Under the pieces are notes generated by a model. That model did not search any database, was not told where the DNA came from, and was given only the letters and a program-made list of their open reading frames with translations. Positions 22,236 through 31,943 of a stretch of 64,000 nt of DNA are shown piece after piece. The stretch is taken from assembly GCA_030374805.1 (NCBI GenBank), contig JARGSG010000218.1:1044820-1108819 (forward strand). Reading direction: 5' to 3'. A program made the position numbers and the translations under genes. Source of the DNA: Gracilaria gracilis. Taxonomy: Eukaryota; Rhodophyta; Florideophyceae; Gracilariales; Gracilariaceae. Numbering within the stretch: position 1 is the first letter of the stretch; each line of letters opens with the position of its first letter.

Positions 22236-25055
22236 TGAGCTACGCCCGAGCACACTGGCTAAAAGGCTACACCGGCTCACACATGCTCACCCCGACGAAA
22301 TCATCGCCTTGTGTGAGCGCGCAAGGCATTGATCCAATGAAATGAAGATCGAGATCAAGAAGATCACGGACAAATACAGGATATGCACTGAGTCAGGACT
22401 GCCAGTACCGACGAAGAAGATATCTAGCAACCATGTCAATCAAGCCTTTAATGTCGAAATACAAATGGACTTCATGATTTGCGCTATTTGAACCACAGAG
22501 TATCTCGTGCTAAACATTACTGACTGCGGGACAGGATACGCCGAAGCAGTAATCACATCTGACAGGAACCCTGAAACAGTCGTGAATACCATAGAAGTAG
22601 AATGGCTGAATCGACACGGCAGTCCGGATGCCCTTTCAGGGAAGGATGAATTCGATTCGAGGCGTGTACGACTGTTCTTGTTATGCCGTGATATTCACTT
22701 CAAAGAACTTCCAGTCCGAAGGCATAACAAGACGGAGGTGGTGGGATGAAAGAACGGAGTAACTAAGCCCGTTCTCGAGAAACTACAGAAAGAGAACACG
22801 ACAGGGACCGATCGTACTATCCTTTCGAGTCATGTGATTTTGGCAAACTGCTTCACAGGATCCAAGGTACTCATTTCGTACGAACCCGCGAAGGGGTATG
22901 CTTATTCGTTACTAGGAGCTCCCAGAAGACTCGTGCCCAATGAGCTTCTAAATGCTTACACCGAACAGGCCGCCACTCGTTCATTACAAAAGGCGCTGAA
23001 AGCGCCCAACCGATCGAAACACACCGATTCATTTATAAAAGAGGGCAAAGAGGTGCTCTTCTCCTTAAAAATGACTGCACAGAACGTCCCAAACGAGTGA
23101 AGAACGGCGGTGGTCGTAAGAATGCGCAAACACGTCGTAGAATGCGAAGACGACAAGATGGACTGATATCCAAGGTGGCATACGAAGATATCCGTCTTCG
23201 ACCGAACTTGGAACTAGCTCCCGAACTAAGCGAGGGACTCATGGCGAACTACATAGACCTCACGCTCACCCCGGACTCTGATGAAGAAGCCGTGATCTTT
23301 GGCTCGCTCATGGCATCTAATGCACCGACCATAGAAGCGGTACAGAAGGATATGGGAGAGTACGTGGAAGAGCTCATCAAGAAGCCAAACATAAGGCACA
23401 ATCGTAACCTGTGTTCTCGCGAGCAGATCATCCTACGAGGGATGCAGACAATCCTCGGCGCACGCTAAGTCTCGGCCCGCGAAGTTCAATTCGACCCTCC
23501 ATTGATATTGGAAAAAGCCATTAACAAGGAGCATGAAGACAACTGGACAGATTCTTACGCAGAAATCAACGAAGACGACTTTCCACATGGAGCAAATTTC
23601 ATCTCCTAACAAACAGTCTTCAAAGTCAAGCAAGACGAAAACGGCAAGAGAAAGCCCAAAGCGCGACTGGTAAGACACGGGAATCGCGAAGACCTCAAGA
23701 ACGATATTAGGAAAGACTGCTCCAACGCAGATATGATCACTGTTCGTCTCCTCATTAGCATCGCTCTGTGTCTCGGATCTTCCTTCGGTTTTGCGGACAT
23801 CAAAGGAGCCTTCTCGAAAAGTGGACCAATCCAGAGAGACATATATGTTAGGCCCGCTCCAGAATTCCGAACGAGAAGAGGCGTGTTACGCAAACACACC
23901 AGACTCCCCTATGGTATCGTAGAAGCCGGAAGACAATGGGGTAAATGAGTAGAGTCGTGGATGTTCAAGAACGAAGGCTTGCCCAGAATGGACGGGGTTA
24001 ACCAGCTACTCCTCAAATGCAACGAAAACGCGAATATTATACTGGCCATCGCGAAGATAGTAGATGATCTGTTTGTGGCTAGCACGGATTTACTGATTAA
24101 AACCTTCATGGAGTGGTTGCAGGGTGAATTCGAAGTCGGAAAAGTATGCATTGGTAAAAAGTCCAACTTCGCAGGATGCGACATCATTGAGGACGAGGAA
24201 AAAGACGTACTTCTCGCGATGGCTCCTCAACTGGATTTTCTCTACGCTATAGAAGTATCGCAGGCGAGGAGGAGAGAATACTATGCACGCGTCACGGCCG
24301 AAGAGATGAAAGCCTACCGATCTCTATCTGGTACACTCATCTATCTCGGCTACGCTGTGCTCCCACAGGCTTCACTGGTGACCTCCAAAATGCAGCATGA
24401 ACTTCGCAACGTGCGTGTGGGACATCTTATAGAAGCAAACGGAATGCTACAAGAGATCTGCCGTTTGAAACCAATGATCAAGTACGTCCAAGCATTGGGC
24501 GTGAGATCAGTGATATTCGTCAGCCTTTCAGATGCTTCACATGGAACTAATGAGCACGCATACGGTCATACGGGCGTTATATGTGGAATGAAGTTCACAA
24601 CTTCTTTCGCCGATCAGCATATTTTCGATCCTCTTTACTGGTTTAGCACGAAGCAACGTCGAGTTACATACTCTTCTTTCAGCACCGAAATATTGGCTTG
24701 CTCAGGAGCAGAAGATCGTGGCTTCGACATGAAGAAAACCTTGAACGGCATCTTTTCTCACTGCAAGATTTTCAACCATATCCTTGTGGATTCAAAGTTG
24801 TTCTTTGACACGATAACTAACCTACATGAGTGCAGAAAGTTTAGGATTTGCAAAACTGTCCTAATGATACGAGATGCGTTCGATTCGATGGGACTAAACA
24901 AGGTGACTTGGATCCCGGGCACTCTGAACGTTGCAGATGCAGTAACGAAACGAAGCACAAAAACTTCAGCGAATGTGAAAAGCATGCTACTTGAATGGTT
25001 CTGGTCTATCGACGTCGCGAAGAGCAAAACGCATAACTCCGAGTTTTGGATATGA
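22236..25055 (+). pseudogene. Copia D pol (integrase, RT, RNase H)
   Basis: Integrase core D region (ITDCGTGYAEAV, DEFDSRRVRLF, LPVRRHNKTE) lies at 22,507-22,750. The rest of the integrase and a GAPRRLVPNEL motif run to 23,100. RT begins near 23,610 with FKVKQDENGKRKPKARLVRHGNR, ADIKGAFSKSG, LPYGIVEAGRQW and the catalytic IVDDLFVA at about 24,065. RNase H follows with SLSDASHGTNEHAYG, SFSTEILACSGAEDRG and TKRSTK, ending at 25,055. In-frame stops at about 22,747, 23,098, 23,468, 23,608 and 23,946 make it dead. VDD instead of YxDD is the form I know from red-algal PyRE-type elements. Confidence 0.88.
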
Positions 25056-25074
25056 CAACTTCTCTATCTTTTTG

Positions 25075-25343
25075 GTAGGATATTAGCGCTACGGGGAGTG
25101 TGTGAGAATAGCGTACACATTTCGTAGTGACGTACAAACTACATTTACTTTTTTCTAAGTAGTGCGTCACATAGTTAACCAAACGTTCGCTTAGTATCCC
25201 TACATACATGCACATCCCGAAGCCTCCAAGCTTGATGAGAGCGAGGCAGCCTGCTGTGCCACATTGTATTGCTTGTGAGAAGCTTCCCTCTCCATTAAGC
25301 CGCGATGGACTTCGAGCGCATTGCCGAAGCCCAAACGATATCA
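25075..25343 (+). repeat. 3' LTR of Copia D
   Basis: Direct repeat of 13,240-13,495, beginning 20 bp after the pol stop. CRE-like GTGACGTAC and GCGTCAC sites are kept. Divergence from the 5' copy is easily visible at perhaps one base in five, so the element is old. Confidence 0.8.
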
Positions 25344-27640
25344 TTACCTACAAGTAACAATCTTTGCGCAGTAATTGTGCAACAATGTATCACGCGCTTT
25401 AATGTTATGGCAAAGCTACTACTAGGGATACAAAGCTATGTGTTTTGGGCTAAAGTATAGATTGCTCAGTCAAAATTTGCATGAAAACTAACAATCTGCT
25501 TATTTTTGGTAATCTCTTTCAAAATTGGGGTAGCTGCCAAATCTACCCCTCATATATAGAATGCTTACAGCTGTTTCAAAACAAAGTCATTGAGGAGACT
25601 TTTCACCCCAAAAAATGGGCCGTGTCACAGGGCGCATTTGGTTGCCTTTCTGGACATATCACTTGTTTGGATCATTCCACTGCCAACAAATAAAATTACT
25701 AAGAAAAAAATCATCCAAATTTCCCCGATTCTGGATTTGTAATCATGTTGACTCCTAAACTTGTTTTTCTTCATAAAAACCTTCTACAATGTTTTTCTAC
25801 CTTTCGTACCAATTAGATGGTACCGTCAATTGTAGGTTATTTGTAGAACAAATGTACAATATTTTTTTACTACCAATTCGTGGCCCTTGGTATAGTGCCA
25901 ATGTGGTTCAAAAGATATCCAGTTAGTGTCTTAAACTACCAATACCTTGTATAAGACAGTACAGAAGGCTTACCTTAACGTAAATACTTAGAAGTGACTA
26001 TATTTTGATTGCTTTCACTGATTGCTGCCAAAAACGCTTGTCTGTATGAATTCCAACCATGAAAATAAGTAGTCAAAAATACGCCCCTGACTAAAACACA
26101 AAGACTTCTCTCATTTACATATTATTCTCAAATATATTTTTAATAAAATTCCAAAACCTAAGAACTTATTAGAAACCTCATATGTTTACCAAGGAGCTTT
26201 GCGACCATTTCTTACGAGAAGCCAGCTTCTCAAAGCTCTGATTCGAACTTACATTGCTGGAACGTTAACGTATTTTTTCTTATCATAAAACCGATCTGCT
26301 CACCACGCTTTTATAATACCGTTTGCAAGAAGTGTACAAATTTCCCGCTATTTCCGGTTCAAACAAATTCAAGTATTGAAACAAGTGTTTCGAAACAATT
26401 GCTTGTTTCATATTCATTGCTTTCATACTCTAGTCCAGGTTGCGGCGGTTACGCTTCGACTTGAGCGAACACTTCTACATTTGTATTGTTGAATTTAGAT
26501 TAACACAATTTGTTCGATTTTTTCATGGCCATACACCGTTGATCTTGACTCTATACAGTGTTCCTCTTTGAAGCAATTGACCTTTCGGAGCATTTGACGT
26601 TTTACGGTTTTTTCTGTTTGGAGGTTCTCGCATAAATTGTCACAAAAACATAGGCAATTTCTATACTTTTTACTTATAAAATAAGTACTCTGATTTTGTA
26701 TTTTTGATCCATTTCCTTGGCGCATAAAAAGTTTTGTTTTTGTCGTGTACATAGTAAATATTTAGCTTTCAAATTGCAATGATACCGTTAATGTATTTCA
26801 TATATCAGAAAAATGATCTCTAATGTTTTGTCTTCTGTTGAATTGCGTGAAGTTCATATGCACCGGCACTGTTAAAGTTTTATTCTTCCATATGGTTTAA
26901 ACTGGTAATGCCAATTTTTGTTGTACTTCTACAACTCTTTGTTAAAACTGGGGTATTTCTATATTAAATCGGTTAACGTCAATACAGTAGTTACCGTACC
27001 TTTTATTATGCGTAAAGATATCATTATAATCTTCAGATTGGATTCTGATCAATATCAAAATAAAATTTGCTTGTTTTACAGTCAAAAGCATTAATGATTC
27101 ATTTGTCGGTTGTTTGAAAGAAATCGCTACGATCTACTTTCTAACCTGCTCAATTACGGGGTTCAAATGCTCATATCAACCTTCCTGGATCTTCCCTTCG
27201 AAGGCCAAGCAGAAGTAAATCACAACTCCTTCCACTTCCCTCTAGGCTGTTTACGTTTGCCGTCACGTCACCAAGATCTCTCCAATATGCCGTCGTCAAC
27301 AGATCTCCGCCGTGTTATTGGAACAACTGTACACAGCCGTGCTCGACTTGTTACCTTTGAATCAGCTTGTCAACGCTTCTTCGTATCAGTTTGGAAATCC
27401 AAAACTATCAATGGAATATGACAAATGTGGATACCAAACAAGTGAATGGTCGTAATATGACTTTTAGCACTATCAATTTCGGCCTGCCCAATCGTGACAA
27501 AGAGTGTACTCTTCTGTTATGTAGTGTGAAGCTGGCAGTGGCGTCACCGAACAGACAAAAGCGGCTCCGGCTGTTACAGAGGCATTATCGAGCTCTAATG
27601 CGGTTCAAACTGTTGAGGAAAGCGAAGTCCCTCCAACTCA
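25344..27640. other. AT-rich non-coding region upstream of piggyBac
   Basis: About 2.3 kb of low-GC DNA with many T runs and no reading frame that looks coding. A short palindrome-like motif TACCAATTAGATGGTA occurs at about 25,808. Short plus-strand frames between 27,110 and 27,640 might include the N-terminal exon of the piggyBac transposase, and TTTTACAG at 27,077-27,084 could be an intron acceptor, but I cannot support either firmly. Confidence 0.5.
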
Positions 27641-27647
27641 GCAAATT

Positions 27648-28958
27648 TTGCAATCCGATGAGCACGAATCTTCAGTCAACCAATCAGCGTCGGCAAATGA
27701 GAGAGAGTGGAACACGCAAAAAATCTGTACGCCGTTGAATGGGTCCATGCAATTGCATCAATGGAAGGTTATTAGTTCAGCCGGAGGTTTTATCTTTTCT
27801 CGTCATGTGCCACATGGTATGGAAGCCATTGACTACTTTATGTCGATGTTTTTTACTGGATATTTGCAATCAATTGTGGCGAAGACTAATGCAAGGCTCA
27901 GGGACAGTTTTGCAGCCGAAACATCTGGTGGAGAGCTTCTGAAGTTCTTCGGCATAGTGATTCTCATGACGCGATTAGAATTCTCAGATTGAAGGGAGAT
28001 ATGGAGCCCAAAGCATTTTTCAAGTTATCTCCCTGCCCCTTCAATCGGTAGGGCGATGTCACAAAATAGATTTGAGATGCTGAAAATTTGCATCTCTTTC
28101 AGTAGCATGCCTAATCGTGACGTTCAAGGTATGGCATGGTGGAGCCTGGTAAATGGTTTTGTGCAAGCAATTAAGCAACGTCGATTATCGTTTGTCACAC
28201 CATCTCATGCTCTCTGTGTGGACGAAAGCATGTCACGGTGGTATGGATTGGGAGTTGACTGGATCGATGTAGGCCTTCCTCATTATACAGCCTTGGATCG
28301 CAAACCCGAAAATGGATTGGAAATGCAGACCGTTTGCTGTGGAAGAAGTGGCATTATGTTGGAAATTGAGTTTAATATGGGATCCCAAATGCCTGTTTTA
28401 GAGTTTTCTTCAGATCATGGACATGGCACTGCAGTTCTCTTACGGCTGGTGCAGCCATGGTTTTGGCTCCGAGCGACTAGTGTGTGCAGATTCATTCTTT
28501 GCCAGTGTGCGTACGGCAAATTCTCTTCTACAAAATGGATTAAGATTTACTGGAGTTATAAAAATTGCAACTCGAGGCTATCGGATGAAACACCTTTTCT
28601 GAAATAACTTTATCGAATAGAGGTGAACTTGAGTCTATGGTATCAAGGGAACTACCATTAATACCGATTTAATGGCAGTCATGTGGGTTGATAGAGAACG
28701 AAGGTACTTTATATCAACCTCTGGAACAGTCAATCCTGATACTGCTATAACGAGGGAAAGATGAAGGAGGGAAGGCAACATTTCCAAAAGATTGAACTGG
28801 GGGTTTTTATTCCTGAAGTATGTGAGGAATGCTACAAAACATGTTCAACGATCGATAGACATAATCCATCCCGTCAAGATGATTTGAAGCTTGAGAAGAA
28901 AATCGAGGTAAAAGAGTGGTATGCTCGTGTGAATTGCTCTCTTCTGGCTATCTGTATC
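27648..28958 (+). pseudogene. piggyBac-family transposase (DDE_Tnp_1_7), 5' part
   Basis: N-terminal block with FIFSRHVPHGMEAIDYFMSMF. The catalytic Asp residues are recognisable: VDESMSRWYG (D codon 28,221), ADSFFASVRTAN (28,489) and WVDRERRYF (28,690). The block LPHYTALDRKPENG is typical of piggyBac relatives in algae and oomycetes. A stop at 27,990 and frame shifts near 28,440 and after 28,700 inactivate it. The frame at 28,931-28,958 (NCSLLAICI) continues exactly in register at 40,499 across the C1 insertion. Transposases of this family cut and paste at TTAA; I did not locate the terminal repeats. Confidence 0.85.
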
Positions 28959-29808
28959 TGTGGGGCAAAGCCGGGAATGGAAAGAAAGAACACAAACCGC
29001 GCCAGCGGCTACGCACCCAAGGTGTTCAGCCTTGCTCCCTATTGGGGCAGAGCAGTGGCAGAACCCTCCGATGAGGCCGAAACGTGCCGGGCGTAACTCC
29101 GGGCGGCCTCGTCCCGACTTACAGACGGAGGTTGGGGGTGGCAATCGGGGTGCCAAAAGGTTGGATTCCACTGGGTGTGGCGAATCCCGTAGCAAAAGGG
29201 GCGAGATAGAAGGTAGCAAAATGAGCCGCACTGCGGAGCACAGACTCGTGAGAGCGGGGAATAATCCCGAGACAAAAAGGGCAAACCTGTACCACAGGGC
29301 GAAGTGTAACGAAGCCGTAAGACGGGAAAACAGAAAGAGTGTACGAAAGAATGATAAATAAAAGGCCGTAACGACGGATCGGTGCTTCTCTGTGACGGAG
29401 GTGGATAACTTGCCCGGATAAGCGGCGGTATTCCCCGGGAATGAGGCAGAAGACCGTGCGCAAGCGGAACTTAAGCTAGAGCCAAAGCCTCCTTGACGTT
29501 TACTTCCCGTACAGTGGCGGCAAGTGCCGCCACTTATAAATGGCTGACAAATATCACTAAAATATCTAAGTACCCGGCACGCCGGCCAACACTACCCACG
29601 TGTACCTCCGTGGCACTCTGGCAAAGGCGCATCCGGTAATCGGGCGCGGGCACACACGTGTCACGCCAATCCTACCCTTCATAGGCGGATCCCTAATCCA
29701 GGCCAAATAGGCCAGTAGACTTCATAATAGTAGGAAGTTCAGCCGAAAATAACAACGGGTATATGAGTGGCATCCCCCTCAGTCCCCGCCGAGGGCAATT
29801 CCTCTACA
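28959..29808 (-). repeat. 3' LTR of Gypsy C1
   Basis: 850 bp with ends TGTGGGGCAAAG and GCAATTCCTCTACA as written on the plus strand. In element orientation a TTTATAAG box abuts a 22-bp near-perfect stem-loop built from GTGGCGGC and GCCGCCAC (29,513-29,534). The same arrangement recurs in the other LTR and, diverged, in the C2-type LTRs. The AATAAA at about 29,357 is on the plus strand, so it does not serve the element sense transcript. Confidence 0.95.
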
Positions 29809-29822
29809 TCTCCCCCTCCTCA
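29809..29822 (-). promoter_or_regulatory. polypurine tract of Gypsy C1
   Basis: Minus strand reads GAGGAGGGGGAGA immediately before the LTR start TGTAGAGG, the expected position of the plus-strand primer. Near-identical purine tracts recur inside the element at 31,738-31,752, 33,329-33,345 and 36,486-36,499. Confidence 0.85.
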
Positions 29823-29862
29823 GGCTTAAACTTCCGATTCGCTCGGTTTCCCACTTCCCATC

Positions 29863-31655
29863 ATGGGTGTATATAATCCGGACTCCAGCCATGAGCCTGC
29901 CGACAACTCGGACTCCAACAACCTGGCCCTCGTACCATACTTGGCACCTTCGACTCTCATCGACACAGCGATGCCTACCAACAACAACGGTACCTCCGGT
30001 AACCCCGGTGCTCTCCCGGGTGGGACTGCGCGAATGACAGCTGCCGGACCGCGGTTCCGATCGGTGCCCTTGCCCCAATCGTCGGGGGCTTCCGCTTCTG
30101 GTGCGGCGTCCGTTGCGACAGCAGCGACTCCTGATCCAGCTCCCGTGTGGGATTGGTTCCATGCTAGCGTGCCGACAAATACGGGAGGATGGCCCAGTCT
30201 TGGGAGTCTCCGCGTACGCGATCCTCACCGCCATAGCGGCCTGTTTGCACAAGCCCCGTGGTTCAATTCCGAGGCCGTTCTGAAGCGTTGATCAACTCCT
30301 ACGCAATTGACGGTAGTCTCCCCGGAGGGCTTCCCGTTAGCGTCGTCCGCTCATGGGACTGGCTCGCCCGTATCACGGTCCATCAAGATTGTTTCTGGTA
30401 TACGAGAAGCGAGAGCCAGGCGTTCGCTCGCCGGGAGATTGCCCGCATTGGGTATGCGCGACATTTCCGGGCGACGAACGAGCATCCGGTTCCGTCCCAT
30501 TACGGGTTCGAAATGGCCTACTACCGTACGTTCGGCGAGGTTGAGTACGGAGATCGACTTGCTGCTGCCTTCGACGAGATTGACCGCTATGCGGATGTCG
30601 TCCAGCCCCACAAGGATCCCATCCTGTGGGCTCGTCCGATTGTTCGGGCCGAGTTCCGGTACCTCTGCAAGTCGTCGCGGCGTGAGTTCTTCGAAGGCAT
30701 CCGTCACGAGAGGAAGTGGCGATCCCGCTTCGGTATTTTGGTGCCGTACCAATGCTCGGAGGTTGAGCGAATCGCGGCGCGTTCCCGTCAAGGGCGATAC
30801 GTTCCGCTGCCATCGTTCTGGCCTGCGGTTGTGGTCCCTCGAGGGTGCCATGTGGAACTCCCCCCATGCCTGACATACGTCGGATCTTACTACATGGAGA
30901 ATCCACCGTGCGGCCTCTGGAGCATCTTTTCCACCAAATGGACTGTCCGTGTCGCGGCGTTCCTCCTCTGGGAGGCGTATGATCATTGCCGGCTTTGGTT
31001 TGTGCCGGAGATGATTCGCCGATCCATTCGGAATTTGGACCTCACCGATGTGTTCGGATCCGTCCGCAACGCGCGGGAAGGTTTGTCCTTGGTGGAGGTC
31101 ATCGAAGGTGTCGAGTGGGACTCCGTGCCTGCTAGTCAGGCCTCCGAGGGTATCCGTCGGGTTACAGACAGGTTTCCCGGACGCGACGTCAACGGTGGCG
31201 ACTTTGCATACTTCTACCCATGGGAATGGGAGATAGTCACAGCCGCAGAGGCGCGGGAGCGGCGTCAGGTCGAGCGGAGCATCCCAGAGGGCCATCCTCG
31301 TGGGTTCGTTTTCGTCGACGACGAGGAGGACGAGAACCTTGATAAGGCAGGAAGCCCTATGGACCAGGGGGCGGATCAGCAGATCGACGTGATCGACGTA
31401 ACCAGAGAAGACGGCGGATCCGCTGCTGCGGTAGTGCAGGGTACGCCCAACTCAGTTGGCGCGTGGCAGGCCTCCGCTTCTGCGGGCGGGGCCGGTTCGA
31501 GTACTGACCCCCAGGTGATCGTCATCCGCAGTTTTCTTCGCGGCATGGGTGTGCCCGTGTCTGACACGGTGACCGACTTGGCGCAGTTGCAAGGCCTTGC
31601 GGCTCAGTGGTTTGCCCAAACTCGTGGGTCCGGTTCCGGACCGTCCGGCGTGTGA
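29863..31655 (+). CDS. antisense ORF (aORF) of Gypsy C1, best-preserved copy
   Basis: Encoded opposite to gag-pol and ending tail-to-tail with it. The N-terminal frame (29,863-30,291) is Pro/Gly/Ala/Ser-rich with FRSVPLPQ. A single frame change at about 30,280 leads into a 465-codon frame (to 31,655) with conserved blocks SWDW, E-A-A---I-RIG, YRT-GE--Y-DRL, RPI-RAEF-YL, RSRFG--VPYQ--EVERIA, RQGRY-PLP, PP-LTY-GSY and YDHCRLWF-P. After an acidic patch (VDDEEDENLD) the C-terminus has a short helical block VIVIRSFLRGMG. No signal peptide or membrane segment. I recognise no known domain. Homologues sit at the same place in C2, C3 and A. The Trp/Arg/Tyr-rich core could bind nucleic acid or be structural; this is a guess. 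Confidence 0.75.
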
Positions 31656-31742
31656 TCGAACTCCGTAGATACCAATATATCTTGGCTCTATGATCAAATG
31701 TTTCCGGTTGCTACCGGCTTTTCGCAAACTCTCTTTATCCCT

Positions 31743-31816
31743 CCCCCTCCTCAGGGGGCAACACCCCGAGAGGGGCGCCTGCTCCTTATCTAAGGGAGGT
31801 ATTCCGCTTGAAGCGG
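31743..31816. terminator. cluster of GC palindromes between convergent pol and aORF
   Basis: Four successive inverted repeats: CCCCCTCCTCAGGGGG (31,743-31,758), CCCCGAGAGGGG (31,764-31,775), CTCCTTATCTAAGGGAG (31,782-31,798) and CCGCTTGAAGCGG (31,804-31,816). A fifth, CCGCCGAAGCGG, is near 31,893. They lie in the 288-bp gap between the stop of aORF (31,655) and the stop of pol (31,944). A role in ending the two converging transcripts is inferred from position only. Confidence 0.6.
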
Positions 31817-31943
31817 CAAATTCCAGTTCTTCGACTTCGTCTTCTTAGGCTTCTTCTTCGTCTTTTTCTTCCGTTCCACTGTATCGTGGCTTGTCCGCCG
31901 AAGCGGCAAGTGTTCCGCGTGAGCGACGAAGCTGGTGTGGGCG

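Larger units (their letters stand above)
13240..25343 (+). mobile_element. Copia (PyRE-like) element D, interrupted by Gypsy B
   Basis: Direct repeats at about 13,240-13,495 and 25,075-25,343 are its LTRs. Between them on the plus strand are gag, protease, integrase, RT and RNase H in Copia order. Gypsy B (15,065-22,230) is inserted between protease and integrase with a near-identical duplication (GTGAC at 15,060-15,064, GTGAG at 22,231-22,235). At least five in-frame stops show that D is an old, dead copy. The native length without B is about 4.9 kb. Confidence 0.88.

Noticed and set aside
26495-26752. 85-codon minus-strand ORF in AT-rich DNA
   Set aside because: Lys/Asn/Ile-rich chance frame with no similarity to transposase or host proteins.
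28959-29361. Short ORFs inside the C1 LTRs (both strands)
   Set aside because: Present in both LTR copies but with frame-changing differences; LTR sequence is not expected to code.
30351-31295. 314-codon minus-strand ORF overlapping the C1 aORF
   Set aside because: It lies opposite the conserved aORF frame, has no counterpart in C2 or C3, and arises from GC-rich codon bias.
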